Shown: piece by piece, positions 25,608 through 34,822 of the stretch | Numbering within the stretch: the first letter of the stretch is position 1 | Layout of the letters: the number at the start of each line of letters is the position of its first letter | NCBI RefSeq assembly: GCF_021021475.1 | Contig: NZ_JAINWL010000003.1 | Coordinates: 62,001 to 126,000, forward strand | DNA length: 64,000 bases | From: Citromicrobium bathyomarinum | GTDB taxonomy: Bacteria; Pseudomonadota; Alphaproteobacteria; Sphingomonadales; Sphingomonadaceae | Direction of reading: 5' to 3' | Program-made: the position numbers and the translations under genes | The notes under the pieces: model-generated | The model's input: only the letters and a program-made list of their open reading frames with translations | Database searches by the model: none | What the model was told of the DNA's origin: nothing

Positions 25608-28600
25608 TTGCAAGAACTGAAGACGAAACAGGGCATCCGTCTCTCCTCCACCCGGTGGTCGATCATCGGGTTGCTGGTGGGCGTCGGGTTCTTCCTCGTC
25701 ACGGCATTCGCCGCCTACACCAACGTGATCGATATGCGGGAGAACGAGGCGCGTATCCGCAACACCCACGAGGTGCTCACGGCGCTCGACGAGCTGCTGA
25801 TCGCGACCCTCGATGTGGAGAGCGGCCAGCGTGGTTTCGCCATTACGGGTGAGGACGAATATCTTGAACCCTATCGAACGGGAATGGAAGATGTTCGCCG
25901 TAGCCTCTCCTCACTTGAAACGCTGACGCAGGCCAACGAGGTTCAGGGCCAGAGCTTCGGCATACTTCGATCCGCAGTCGAAACCCGGCTCGGCCTCGCA
26001 GAACGTTCCATCCAGACTCGTCGTGATGAGGGCTTCGCAGCAGCCATAGAGATGATCGACGACGATCGGGGCCGGATCGCTATGGATGTGATCCGGCAGC
26101 AAATCGCGCAGATGAACGTCGAAGAAGCGCGGGAGCGCCAGCAGCGGGTCGCCGAGCTTGCAGCGGCTTCGCGTGCCGCGATCATCAGCGCCATCATCAC
26201 CAGCCTGATCGGCATCGCACTGACGATCGCCATCTTCATCATCATGGCAAGAGCCAGCCGAACTCGCGAGCGGCAGAGCTGGCTACAGGCTGCACAGGTG
26301 GAATTGAGCGAGGCCATGCGGGGCGAGAAGACGGTGCCCCAGGTGGCTGACGCCGTGCTGTCGTTTCTTGCCGAAAGAACCGGCGCGAATGCCGGGGCAC
26401 TCTTCAAGGGCGAGAGCGGCACGTTCAATCGCGCGGCCCTGCTCGGCGTTGCGGACAGCGCCTCCGTGCCGGAGACATTCGGCCTGAACGAAGGCCTCCT
26501 CGGCAAGGTGGCGGCGGATGCGCGCGCAACCACGTTGTCGGACATACCTGCTGGTTATCTGAAGATCGGATCGGCACTGGGCAGCGACGCACCGAGACAT
26601 CTCGTTTTGGCTCCGGTCTTCAACGAAGGTTCGGTGAACGCGATCGTCGAGCTGGGATATTTCGATGCCGTGGATGATCGCGTGCACGAATTGCTCGACA
26701 ATGTCTCTGGCTCGATTGGCGTCGCGCTCCGCTCGGCGCGCTTCCGCGAGCTATTGCAGGAAGCACTGGAGGAAACCCAGCGGCAGGCAGCCGAATTGCA
26801 GGCCCAAAGCGAGGAACTGCGGGTTTCCAACGAGGAGCTCGAGGAGCAGGGCAACGCGCTGAAGGAATCCCAAGCGCGCCTTGAACTCCAACAAGTGGAA
26901 CTGGAACAGACCAACAGCCAGCTCGAAGAGCAGGCGCAGGCCCTTGAAGGACAGCGCGACGAACTGAAGCGCGCGGCGGCCGCGCTGCAGCTCAAGGCGC
27001 GCGAGCTGGAACAGGCGAGCCAATATAAATCGGATTTCCTCGCCAACATGAGCCACGAGTTGCGCACGCCGCTCAATTCTTTGTTGATCCTGTCCAAGCT
27101 GCTCGGAGACAACAGCGACGGCAATCTCACCGCCGACCAAGTCAAGTTTGCCCGCACCATCGAATCCTCGGGCAACGATCTGCTGAACCTCATCAACGAC
27201 ATCCTCGACCTGTCGAAGATCGAGGCCGGCCATGTCGAAATCGAGGCTGGCACGGTTTCGACCGATCGGCTGACCTCCGATCTACGCAAGGTTTTCGAGC
27301 CGCTTGCACAGCAGCGCGGCCTGGAACTCAGCATCGCGCTGGAATCCGGTGCGCCGCGTTCGATCGAGACCGACCGGATGCGGCTGGAGCAAGTGCTGAA
27401 AAACCTGCTGTCCAACGCGATCAAGTTTACCGAGGACGGAAGCGTCACCCTGACCATATCGCCGGGCGAGAACGATATGGTCGACTTCGCCGTGGCCGAC
27501 ACCGGCATCGGCATCGACGAAGCACAACGCGAGGCGATCTTCGAAGCCTTCCGCCAGGCGGACGGCACGATCAGTCGCAAGTTCGGCGGCACGGGGCTGG
27601 GGCTGTCCATTTCGCGCGAGCTCGTCCGCCTGCTTGGCGGCACCATCCGTCTCGAAAGCGAAAAGGGCAAGGGCAGCACCTTTATCGTCAGTGTGCCCGC
27701 CACATATGACCCCGCAATGGTCGCACGGAGGCAGATTCCCTCTGCTGGCGAGGTAGCCACGGAGACGGCGCTCACCCCCTCGCGCGCAACAGCCAGGCCA
27801 AAATCCGCAAAAGCGACTGCGCCCGTGCTGGAAGACGACCGCAAGGACCTTTCGGAAGACAAGCGGCTCTTGCTGGTGATCGAGGACGACACGACCTTCG
27901 CCGGTATCGTGTGCGACCTGTCGCGCGAGCTGGGCTTTCAGTGCATCATTGCCGGAACGGCGACCGAAGCCATCGAGCTTGCCCGCGAATATCGCCCGAG
28001 CGCGATCGTGCTCGATATCGGATTACCCGACCAGTCCGGCCTGACCGTGCTCGACCGGCTCAAACACGAGGAAGAAACGCGCCATATCCCGATCCACGTC
28101 ATATCCGGGACCGACCAGAGCCAGACTGCGCTGGCGCTCGGCGCGATCGGCTTTCTCGAAAAGCCCGCCCCGCGCGAACGTCTGGCCGAAGTGCTCTCGG
28201 GCTTGCAGGAGAAACTGGCTTCGCGCGTGCGGCGCGTGCTGATCGTGGAGGATGACAAGGTCCAGCGCGAAGCGGTGGGCCGCCTGCTCGGTTCGCAGGA
28301 TGTCGAGACTGTGGGGGTCGGCACCGCCGCCGAATGCCTCGAGGAATTGCGCGAGGGGCAATACGACTGCATGGTTCTCGACCTCGCACTGCCCGATGCG
28401 TCGGGGTTCTCGCTGCTCGAAACGTTGAGCGAGGAGAAGGACGGGCCCCTTCCGCCGGTCATCGTCTATACCGGCCGCGACCTGTCGGCCGACGAGGAGC
28501 AGCGCCTGCGCCGCTATTCCAGTTCGATCATCATCAAGGGTGCCAAGTCGCCCGAGCGGCTGCTGGACGAGGTTTCGCTGTTCCTCCACCGGGTCGTATC

Positions 28601-29048
28601 GGACCTGCCGCCCGAACAACGCCAGATGATCGAGAAGGCGCGCCATCGCGACGCCGCGCTGGAAGGACGGCGCATACTGATTGTCGAAGACGACGTGCGC
28701 AATGTCTACTCGCTCACCAGCATCCTTGAGCCGCGCGGTGCGCTGACGCAGATCGCGCGCAACGGGCAGGAGGCGCTCGACGCGCTCGGCGAGGCTGCGG
28801 ACGATCCCGATAAGGCCATCGACCTCGTGCTGATGGACGTGATGATGCCGGTGATGGACGGCCTTACCGCCGCCCGCGCGATCCGCGCCGATGCGCGCTG
28901 GAAGAGGCTGCCGATCGTTATGCTTACGGCCAAGGCGATGCCCGACGATCAGCAAAAATGCATCGATGCAGGCGCGAACGATTACATGGCCAAGCCGATC
29001 GATGTGGACAAGCTGCTGTCACTGGTGCGCGTATGGATGCCGCGGTGA
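25608..29048 (+). CDS. Hybrid sensor histidine kinase: CHASE3-GAF-coiled coil-HisKA-HATPase-REC-REC-REC
   Basis: The product has 1146 residues. TM1 (about 17-36) and TM2 (about 190-212) enclose a CHASE3-type periplasmic domain with the family mark VESGQRGFAITGEDEYLEPY. A GAF domain (about 225-375) follows, then a long Glu/Gln-rich coiled coil (about 378-470). The H-box is FLANMSHELRTPLN, the N-box is LKNLLSNAIKFTEDG, and G-boxes DTGIGID and GGTGLGLS are intact. Three receivers follow, each with acidic pair, Asp (VLDIGLP, VLDLALP, LMDVMMP) and Lys. Start TTG 25608 has AAGG 10 bases upstream. The stop overlaps the CheR start (TGATG). It is the input kinase of a CheB/CheR-containing operon. Confidence 0.95.
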   Translation: MQELKTKQGIRLSSTRWSIIGLLVGVGFFLVTAFAAYTNVIDMRENEARIRNTHEVLTALDELLIATLDVESGQRGFAITGEDEYLEPYRTGMEDVRRSLSSLETLTQANEVQGQSFGILRSAVETRLGLAERSIQTRRDEGFAAAIEMIDDDRGRIAMDVIRQQIAQMNVEEARERQQRVAELAAASRAAIISAIITSLIGIALTIAIFIIMARASRTRERQSWLQAAQVELSEAMRGEKTVPQVADAVLSFLAERTGANAGALFKGESGTFNRAALLGVADSASVPETFGLNEGLLGKVAADARATTLSDIPAGYLKIGSALGSDAPRHLVLAPVFNEGSVNAIVELGYFDAVDDRVHELLDNVSGSIGVALRSARFRELLQEALEETQRQAAELQAQSEELRVSNEELEEQGNALKESQARLELQQVELEQTNSQLEEQAQALEGQRDELKRAAAALQLKARELEQASQYKSDFLANMSHELRTPLNSLLILSKLLGDNSDGNLTADQVKFARTIESSGNDLLNLINDILDLSKIEAGHVEIEAGTVSTDRLTSDLRKVFEPLAQQRGLELSIALESGAPRSIETDRMRLEQVLKNLLSNAIKFTEDGSVTLTISPGENDMVDFAVADTGIGIDEAQREAIFEAFRQADGTISRKFGGTGLGLSISRELVRLLGGTIRLESEKGKGSTFIVSVPATYDPAMVARRQIPSAGEVATETALTPSRATARPKSAKATAPVLEDDRKDLSEDKRLLLVIEDDTTFAGIVCDLSRELGFQCIIAGTATEAIELAREYRPSAIVLDIGLPDQSGLTVLDRLKHEEETRHIPIHVISGTDQSQTALALGAIGFLEKPAPRERLAEVLSGLQEKLASRVRRVLIVEDDKVQREAVGRLLGSQDVETVGVGTAAECLEELREGQYDCMVLDLALPDASGFSLLETLSEEKDGPLPPVIVYTGRDLSADEEQRLRRYSSSIIIKGAKSPERLLDEVSLFLHRVVSDLPPEQRQMIEKARHRDAALEGRRILIVEDDVRNVYSLTSILEPRGALTQIARNGQEALDALGEAADDPDKAIDLVLMDVMMPVMDGLTAARAIRADARWKRLPIVMLTAKAMPDDQQKCIDAGANDYMAKPIDVDKLLSLVRVWMPR

Positions 29049-29869
29049 TGAGCGAAAGTATCGAGGATATCGAGATCCAGCTGCTGCTGGATGCCGTCTA
29101 TCGCCATTATCACTACGATTTCCGTCATTATGCTCGGGCGTCGATCAAGCGGCGGCTGCTGCAGGCCCGCAGCCAGTGGGGATACGACAGCATCTCCGAT
29201 ATCCAGTCGGCCGTTCTCCACGACGAGAGCATCCTCCCGAAGCTGCTGAATTTCCTCACTGTGCAGGTCAGCGAGATGTTCCGCGACCCATCCTATTTTC
29301 GCGCGCTGCGCGAGAAGGTCGTGCCGCATTTGCGCACCTATCCCTCGCTCAAGGTATGGGTTGCAGGGTGCAGCCAAGGCGAGGAGTTGTATTCCCTGGC
29401 CGTTCTTTTCGCGGAAGAGGGGCTGTTCGAACGGACGATCTTCTATGCTACCGATATCAACCCCGCTGCCCTCCGTGCGGCGCAGGCGGGCGTATATCCG
29501 CTCGACCGCATCCAACTGTTCACCGAGAACCACCGCCTGTCGGGCGGGCATAGCTCGCTGTCGGACCATTACACCGCGGACTACGACCGGGCCGTGTTCA
29601 GCAAGTCGCTGCGAGAACGCACTGTCTTTGCGGACCACAGCCTGGTGACCGACGCAGCCTTTGGCGAGATGCACCTGATCTCCTGTCGCAACGTGCTCAT
29701 CTACTTCGATCGCGAGTTGCAGGACCGGGTCGTGGGCTTGTTCGGCGAGTCGCTCGTGCGCGGCGGGTTTCTCGGCATTGGATCGAAGGAAAGCCTGCGT
29801 TTTTCGGAACATGCGGACATGTTCGCCGAATTCGTGCGAGAGGAGAAAATCTACCGGAGGAGCGCGTGA
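29048..29869 (+). CDS. cheR: CheR-type protein-glutamate O-methyltransferase
   Basis: The product has 273 residues from ATG 29048, coupled to the kinase stop. The N-terminal helical domain includes YARASIKRRLLQAR. The SAM-binding motif is VWVAGCSQGEELYSLAVL, and the conserved HLISCRNVLIYFD motif lies near residue 215. The length is normal for free CheR. CheR methylates glutamates on chemoreceptor coiled coils, but no MCP gene is present here. The target is probably the Glu/Gln-rich coiled coil of the upstream kinase (inferred). Its stop overlaps the CheB start, with GGAGG 8 bases upstream of that ATG. Confidence 0.94.
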   Translation: MSESIEDIEIQLLLDAVYRHYHYDFRHYARASIKRRLLQARSQWGYDSISDIQSAVLHDESILPKLLNFLTVQVSEMFRDPSYFRALREKVVPHLRTYPSLKVWVAGCSQGEELYSLAVLFAEEGLFERTIFYATDINPAALRAAQAGVYPLDRIQLFTENHRLSGGHSSLSDHYTADYDRAVFSKSLRERTVFADHSLVTDAAFGEMHLISCRNVLIYFDRELQDRVVGLFGESLVRGGFLGIGSKESLRFSEHADMFAEFVREEKIYRRSA

Positions 29870-30435
29870 TGAGCGTCGAGGCCGTCGTAATCGGCACTTC
29901 CGCGGGCGGCGTCCAGGCGCTGTCGCAGGTGCTCCCCAGGCTGCCGGCGGATTTTCCCGCCCCGGTTCTCGTGGTCGTCCATGTCCCGCCACGGCAGAGC
30001 AATTCGCTCGTCGACCTGTTCGCCGCAAAGTGTCGGCTCCCGGTCAAGGAGGCGGAGGACAAGGAACCGCTCGCGCCCGGCACGATCTATTTCGCTCCGC
30101 CGGATTACCATCTGCTCGTCGAAGCCAGCGGGACCATTGCCCTGTCGTCCGACGAGCATGTGAATCACTCGCGCCCCGCGATCGATGTGCTGTTCGAAAG
30201 CGCAGCCGATGCCTTTGGTCCGGGATTGGCCGGCATCGTCATGACCGGGGCAAACAGCGATGGGGCCCAAGGCCTGCGGGCCGTATGTGCCGCCGGTGGA
30301 CAGGGGATCGTGCAAATCCCCGCCACGGCAGAAGTCGCGACCATGCCCGAGGCTGCCCTGGCCGCCTGTCCCAGCGCGCGGACCATGCAACTGGAAGAAA
30401 TCGAACCTGCTCTGGAGGCGATGATCGCGCGATGA
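29869..30435 (+). CDS. cheB: CheB-type methylesterase/deamidase without receiver domain
   Basis: The product has 188 residues and consists of the CheB catalytic domain only. Catalytic Ser is in IGTSAGGVQAL, His in VVVHVPPRQS and Asp in MTGANSDGAQGL. The classical N-terminal receiver is absent, so phosphorylation control must come from other operon members or not at all. ATG 29869 is chosen for its GGAGG. The stop overlaps the next start (ATGA). In this operon it would reverse CheR methylation of a non-chemoreceptor target. Confidence 0.94.
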   Translation: MSVEAVVIGTSAGGVQALSQVLPRLPADFPAPVLVVVHVPPRQSNSLVDLFAAKCRLPVKEAEDKEPLAPGTIYFAPPDYHLLVEASGTIALSSDEHVNHSRPAIDVLFESAADAFGPGLAGIVMTGANSDGAQGLRAVCAAGGQGIVQIPATAEVATMPEAALAACPSARTMQLEEIEPALEAMIAR

Positions 30436-31568
30436 CCATTACCGTGAAATTCCTGTTGGTCGACGATCTTGAGGAGAACCTGCTCGCGCTAGAGGCGCTG
30501 CTGGCACGTGAAGGCCTTGAATTGCACAAGGCCCACAGCGGCGAGGAAGCTCTCGAACTGATGCTGGGCAACGAATATGCGCTTGCCCTGCTCGACGTGC
30601 AGATGCCCGGAATGGATGGTTTCGAACTGGCCGAAATCATGCGTGCGAACGAGCGTTCGCGCCATATTCCAATCATCTTCCTCACTGCAGGCAGCGGGGA
30701 AGCGGCGCGCAAGTTCCGCGGATACGAGGCGGGCGCGGTCGATTTCATCCAGAAGCCGATCGAAGCCGACATCCTGCGATCCAAGTCGAGCGTCTTCTTC
30801 GATATGTTCGTCCAGCGTCATCAGATCATTTCGCAGCGGGACGAGTTGGCAACCCTGACCCAAGCGCTGCAAGCCGCCGACCAGCAGAAGAACCGGTTCC
30901 TGGCGGTCCTGGCCCATGAATTGCGCAACCCGCTGGCGGTGCTGGCAGCTGGTCTCAACATCCTCGAGCGTCCGAGAGAAGGCCTCGACCGCGGCACTGT
31001 GCACCAGTCAATACGACAAAGCCTGCGGCACATGACCCGGCTGGTTGACGATCTGCTCGACATTAACCGCATCGAGCGCGGCAAGATTTCGCTGCGATGG
31101 GAAACGCTCCTGCTCAGCGATCTCATTCCACCGGCTCTGGAAAGTATTAGTCCGGCGATCGAGGCGGGAAATCACCAACTTCTGGTGGAATTGCCGGATG
31201 ATCCGGTCACACTTGACGTCGATCCAGCGCGCTTCATCCAGATTGTCGGCAATATCGTCGGCAATGCGGCACGGTATACGCCGAACGGCGGCGAGATCGC
31301 GCTCGTCATTACAAAGTCGGATGATCGAGTGACCCTTACCGTATCCGACAATGGCGTAGGTATCCCGGCCGAGAGGCAATCGATGATATTCGGAATGTTC
31401 GAGCAATCGGACAATGGTTTCGGAATTGTCGGTGACGGACTGGGAATCGGTCTCGCCCTGGTCAAACAACTTGTGGAATTGCACGGCGGTGAAATATGCC
31501 TCGCCAAGAGCGCGCCGGGAGAAGGCAGCACGTTTGAGGTGTGGTTGCCGCTAGCTCAGCAAGATTGA
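30432..31568 (+). CDS. Receiver-histidine kinase (REC-HisKA-HATPase)
   Basis: The product has 378 residues. The N-terminal receiver is canonical: FLLVDDLEEN, Asp in LLDVQMPGMDG, Thr in IFLTAG, Lys in FIQKPIE. A short helix leads to the H-box FLAVLAHELRNPLAV, N-box IVGNIVGNAARYTPNG, DNGVGIP, and GDGLGIGLAL. It is soluble, with no membrane segment. It is the last gene of the four-gene operon and coupled to cheB by ATGA. Its receiver could accept phosphate from the upstream hybrid kinase, making a relay. No DNA-binding output regulator is encoded nearby, so the final output is unknown. Confidence 0.94.
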   Translation: MTITVKFLLVDDLEENLLALEALLAREGLELHKAHSGEEALELMLGNEYALALLDVQMPGMDGFELAEIMRANERSRHIPIIFLTAGSGEAARKFRGYEAGAVDFIQKPIEADILRSKSSVFFDMFVQRHQIISQRDELATLTQALQAADQQKNRFLAVLAHELRNPLAVLAAGLNILERPREGLDRGTVHQSIRQSLRHMTRLVDDLLDINRIERGKISLRWETLLLSDLIPPALESISPAIEAGNHQLLVELPDDPVTLDVDPARFIQIVGNIVGNAARYTPNGGEIALVITKSDDRVTLTVSDNGVGIPAERQSMIFGMFEQSDNGFGIVGDGLGIGLALVKQLVELHGGEICLAKSAPGEGSTFEVWLPLAQQD

Positions 31569-31819
31569 ACTCGAATACAGCCGTCTGCGAGCGATGGAGC
31601 TCCTTTCTCCGATCATCCAGGATGAAATGCTTCCGGAATAAGAGACGCCCGCGGCAGGTAGTCTAATGCATCCGGGCGAAGCTCTTTGAGCGCTCGGCGC
31701 CAAGGGCGCGAACTCAAAGGATCCGCATTGAGAGCGGCGGCTTTCAGGACAAAAACCCGAACCCTCGAATGACCGGAACTAGGGCGCAAAGCGGACTTTA
31801 AGACCTTCGTATTTGCTAA

Positions 31820-32470
31820 CTATCCGGCTACCTTCGCACCGACCAAACGCTCGATGCTTTCGACGCTAATTAGTGTTCGTCTGCCGACTTTCGTTCTAAC
31901 GAGCGTGCCATTTCGCATTAGCTTGTCGATGCTTGTTCGACCCAATCCGGTTGCCTGCATGGCCTGCGCGACAGACACAGTGAGAGCGCCCGGTTTTATA
32001 AGGTCCTCATACCTTTCCTCAGATTTGGAAAGGTTCGTGGACGGGGTGGCGCTCTCGATCTTCGTCGCCGCTTGGCAAATATTGGGTTGCTTCGCGACTC
32101 TGTCGGGTGATTTCGCACAGTATCGATCAAGGACCGTGAGAAGCGAGGTTTCGGAGAAACTAATGCCAGTAATCCGCACCGATGGCGTTCCTCCTTGAAG
32201 AGGCGATCCTTCGAGTCGGACAGTGGTTCCGCTCAAAGCCACATCAACTTTGTTGGATGAGACAATCCTCTCCCAATCCTCTGCCGGAATTTGGGCATCC
32301 CGGACCATTTTGGCTGGCCGACCTGCGGGCTTAACCTCCCGCATGAGCGCATACGTCTTGATGAGCCCAGCGGCAGCAAAATCGGCGAGGAGAGCATCGG
32401 CCCCATCAAGGTTTCTGGACTTGACGAGCTCGATGGCCTTGGCGGGCAGGATTGGTTGATGGGCGGTCAT
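31820..32470 (-). CDS. Excisionase/MerR-like helix-turn-helix protein of unknown role
   Basis: The product has 216 residues from ATG 32470, with GAGAG upstream. The N-terminal 140 residues are not recognised. The C-terminal 50 residues form an excisionase-type winged HTH: SVAQAMQATGLGRTSIDKLM then RTKVGRRTLISVESIERLVG. This is the pattern by which such proteins place a wing after the turn. Composition is lower in GC than neighbours. The gene lies between the kinase operon and the 3' end of tRNA-Val, a classic integration position, but no integrase is present. It may be a remnant of an integrated element. The 250 bases from 31569 to 31819 hold no convincing gene. Confidence 0.7.
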   Translation of the reverse strand: MTAHQPILPAKAIELVKSRNLDGADALLADFAAAGLIKTYALMREVKPAGRPAKMVRDAQIPAEDWERIVSSNKVDVALSGTTVRLEGSPLQGGTPSVRITGISFSETSLLTVLDRYCAKSPDRVAKQPNICQAATKIESATPSTNLSKSEERYEDLIKPGALTVSVAQAMQATGLGRTSIDKLMRNGTLVRTKVGRRTLISVESIERLVGAKVAG

Positions 32471-32683
32471 GCTTTCTCTCGATTTTGGACGGCCATTTTT
32501 GTCAGCCAATCGTGAAAATGCGGTAACCCTCTGGTTCGCTGCGAAAGTGCAGGCCGATTGAGCCGACGATAGCCCCAATTCTCATCGCGCCAACATCCCC
32601 GCCGACGTTCGCCGGTGTCCACCCAGGTTTTTCATGTTTTTTTCATGGAAACGCGGGCCATCTCTTCTAAGTCATTGGAAAGA

Positions 32684-32758
32684 TGGTGGGCGCGGCAAGG
32701 ATTGAACTTGCGACCCCACCCGTGTGAAGGGTGTGCTCTACCACTGAGCTACGCGCCC
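32684..32758 (-). tRNA. tRNA-Val (anticodon CAC)
   Basis: The 75-nt cloverleaf reads on the minus strand from GGGCGCG to CGCGCCC plus encoded CCA. Anticodon stem CACCC/GGGTG encloses loop TTCACAC, giving anticodon CAC (codon GUG). The T-arm is GCAAG-TTCAATC-CTTGC. Its 3' end faces the HTH gene at 31820-32470. Confidence 0.96.
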
Positions 32759-32764
32759 GGACGG

Positions 32765-32787
32765 CCCCTCGGGGCCATGCCGAGGGG
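32765..32787 (-). terminator. Stem-loop between sppA and tRNA-Val
   Basis: CCCCTCGG (32765-32772) pairs with CCGAGGGG (32780-32787) across a 7-base loop. It lies 37 bases after the sppA stop and just before the tRNA 5' end. There is no U-tract, so it may be a processing or weak termination structure rather than a full intrinsic terminator. Confidence 0.4.
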
Positions 32788-32823
32788 CGCATTTGCCAAT
32801 CCTGTCGCCTCAGCGCAAGCGCT

Positions 32824-34710
32824 TTAATCGCCGAAAAGACGGGCAAGCACGTTCAGCCAGTCGCCATTGCGTGCGTCCGGCTGGTTGCGGACCGCGCCCG
32901 AAGGCTCCGGACAGGCGAGGCAATAGGCGCGCATTCCGGGCGTTTCGATGATCTTCTGCAGATCCTGTGCGATTCGTGCCGGGGTCTGTGCCTCGCGCTG
33001 GGCGGTCATCGCGAACAGGTCGCCACCGCGTGCCCTGGCATCGCCGCCGCCGACCAGCTGACGCAGCAGCGTCTGGTATTCGCTGGATTCGCTGCCGAGG
33101 AAGCGCGCGTGGTAGGCGTCGTCTTCGAGCCCGGCCTTGCCTGCGACCCATGCCAGCGCATCGTCGAGATCGCCGAACTGGTCGACCAGGCCGTTCTGGC
33201 GGGCGGTGCCGCCGTCCCACACGCGGCCCTGGCCGATCGCATCGATCTGCGCGGGCGTCTTGCCGCGGGACTTGGCGACGATGCCAAGGAAGCGGTCATA
33301 GCCGTTCTCGATCGAGGCCTGCAGGATCTGCTCGGTCTCCGGATTGAAGCCGCCGACGAAATCGGGCTGGCCGGACAGCGGCGTGGTGCTGACGCCATCC
33401 GCGCTCACGCCGACCTTGCTGGCCAGCTTCTCGAAGGTGGGTAGCACTGCGAAGATGCCGATCGAGCCGGTGATCGTCTCGGGTTCGGCAAAGATGCGGT
33501 CGGCGGGGGTCGAAACCCAGTAGCCGCCGCTGGCCGCGACATTCGCCATGCTGACCGCGACGGGGATGCCCTTGGCCTTGTGCCGCAGGATCGCCTCGCG
33601 GATCGCTTCGGAGGCGAGCACGGAGCCGCCCGGCGAATCGACCCGCACGACCAGGCCTTTCAGATTGTCGTCCAGCGCATCGTCGAGCAGATCGGCGATC
33701 CGTTCGCCACCCGCGGTGCCGGGGCCGGCATCGCCATCGACGATCTCGCCCGCGATGGTGACGACGCCGATCGCATCGCCGCTATCATCGAACGGATTGT
33801 CCGCCAGCCAGGTGGCAAGATCGGTATGGGCGAAGGAGCCGGGCTTGCTGTCGCTTTTGTCCTTGCCCGCGATTTCCGCAACGCGATCACCGAAGGCGGT
33901 CCAACTGCCCAGCTTGTCGACCATGCCTGCTGCCACGGCTGCCTTGGCAATGTCGCCATTCGCGGATGCGACCCATTCGGCAGGGGTCTGTGCGACACGT
34001 TCGATGTCGATCTTGGGGCGGGCCTTCTTCACGCTCGCCTGCCATTCGCTCCACAGCTCGCCGTACAGCTCGCGCGCATTCTCGCGTGCGGGTTCGGACA
34101 TGGAATTGCCCAGATAGGGTTCGACCGCCGACTTGTAGGTGCCGACCTTGAACACGCGTGCATTGACGCCGAGCTTGTCGAGCAGGTCGCCGTAATACAG
34201 GCGCTTGCCGCCCGGCCCGGCGATCATCGCGCCGCCCAGCGGATCGAGCCACACCTCGCTGGCATGTGCGGCGAGGCGCAGGCCGTCGTCCGAATAGGCC
34301 ATGCCATAGGCGAGCACGGGCTTGTCCGCCGCGCGTACCCGGTCCAGCGCAGCGCCCACTTCGCGCAGGTGCACTGCGCCCGCGCCGAGGAACGTACGCA
34401 TGTCGAGCACGACCGCCTTGACCCGGTCATCTTCCGCCGCGGTGTCCAGCGCGTGGACCAGATCCTGCACGTCGTGCTCGCCGGTCGGGGCTTGGCCGGA
34501 GAGGAGTACGGAGAACGGGTCGATCGGGGCCTTCTCCTCGACGATGAAGCCATCGAGGTCGAGCAGCAGGGCACCATCCTTGACGCTGGCCGGGTTGGGC
34601 CGCGCGGTCAGGATTGCAAACAGCAGCGCGAAGAACAGCAGGAGGAACAGCAGCGAGAGGCCGTCCTTGATCCCAACCAGCAGTTTCCAGACGTTCTTCG
34701 CAAATTCCAT
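32824..34710 (-). CDS. sppA: Signal peptide peptidase SppA, 67-kDa type
   Basis: The product has 628 residues, the long tandem form of SppA that degrades cleaved signal peptides in the inner membrane. One N-terminal membrane helix (LSLLFLLLFFALLFAIL) is followed by two crotonase-like repeats. The catalytic Lys is in the first repeat (VFKVGTYKSAVEPYLG, about residue 190) and the nucleophilic Ser in the second (NVAASGGYWVS, about residue 393). This split Lys/Ser dyad is typical. It is divergent from pyrB, with promoters in the 110 bp between them. Confidence 0.95.
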   Translation of the reverse strand: MEFAKNVWKLLVGIKDGLSLLFLLLFFALLFAILTARPNPASVKDGALLLDLDGFIVEEKAPIDPFSVLLSGQAPTGEHDVQDLVHALDTAAEDDRVKAVVLDMRTFLGAGAVHLREVGAALDRVRAADKPVLAYGMAYSDDGLRLAAHASEVWLDPLGGAMIAGPGGKRLYYGDLLDKLGVNARVFKVGTYKSAVEPYLGNSMSEPARENARELYGELWSEWQASVKKARPKIDIERVAQTPAEWVASANGDIAKAAVAAGMVDKLGSWTAFGDRVAEIAGKDKSDSKPGSFAHTDLATWLADNPFDDSGDAIGVVTIAGEIVDGDAGPGTAGGERIADLLDDALDDNLKGLVVRVDSPGGSVLASEAIREAILRHKAKGIPVAVSMANVAASGGYWVSTPADRIFAEPETITGSIGIFAVLPTFEKLASKVGVSADGVSTTPLSGQPDFVGGFNPETEQILQASIENGYDRFLGIVAKSRGKTPAQIDAIGQGRVWDGGTARQNGLVDQFGDLDDALAWVAGKAGLEDDAYHARFLGSESSEYQTLLRQLVGGGDARARGGDLFAMTAQREAQTPARIAQDLQKIIETPGMRAYCLACPEPSGAVRNQPDARNGDWLNVLARLFGD

Positions 34711-34822
34711 GGTATCGAGAGCCCCGTAGCTTTTAGCTTCCCATACCTAAGGGGCGTTAACACGAACCTCCAGCCGAATGTGCTTGAGCGACATACATGC
34801 CTCGACTAGTGGCATTGCTTTA

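Noticed and set aside
31555-31572. GCAAGATTGAACT near the kinase stop resembles GCAAGGATTGAACT in tRNA-Val and could be an attachment-site copy
   Set aside because: Only about 13 bases match, with an indel, and they are codons of the kinase C-terminus. Not enough for an att site.
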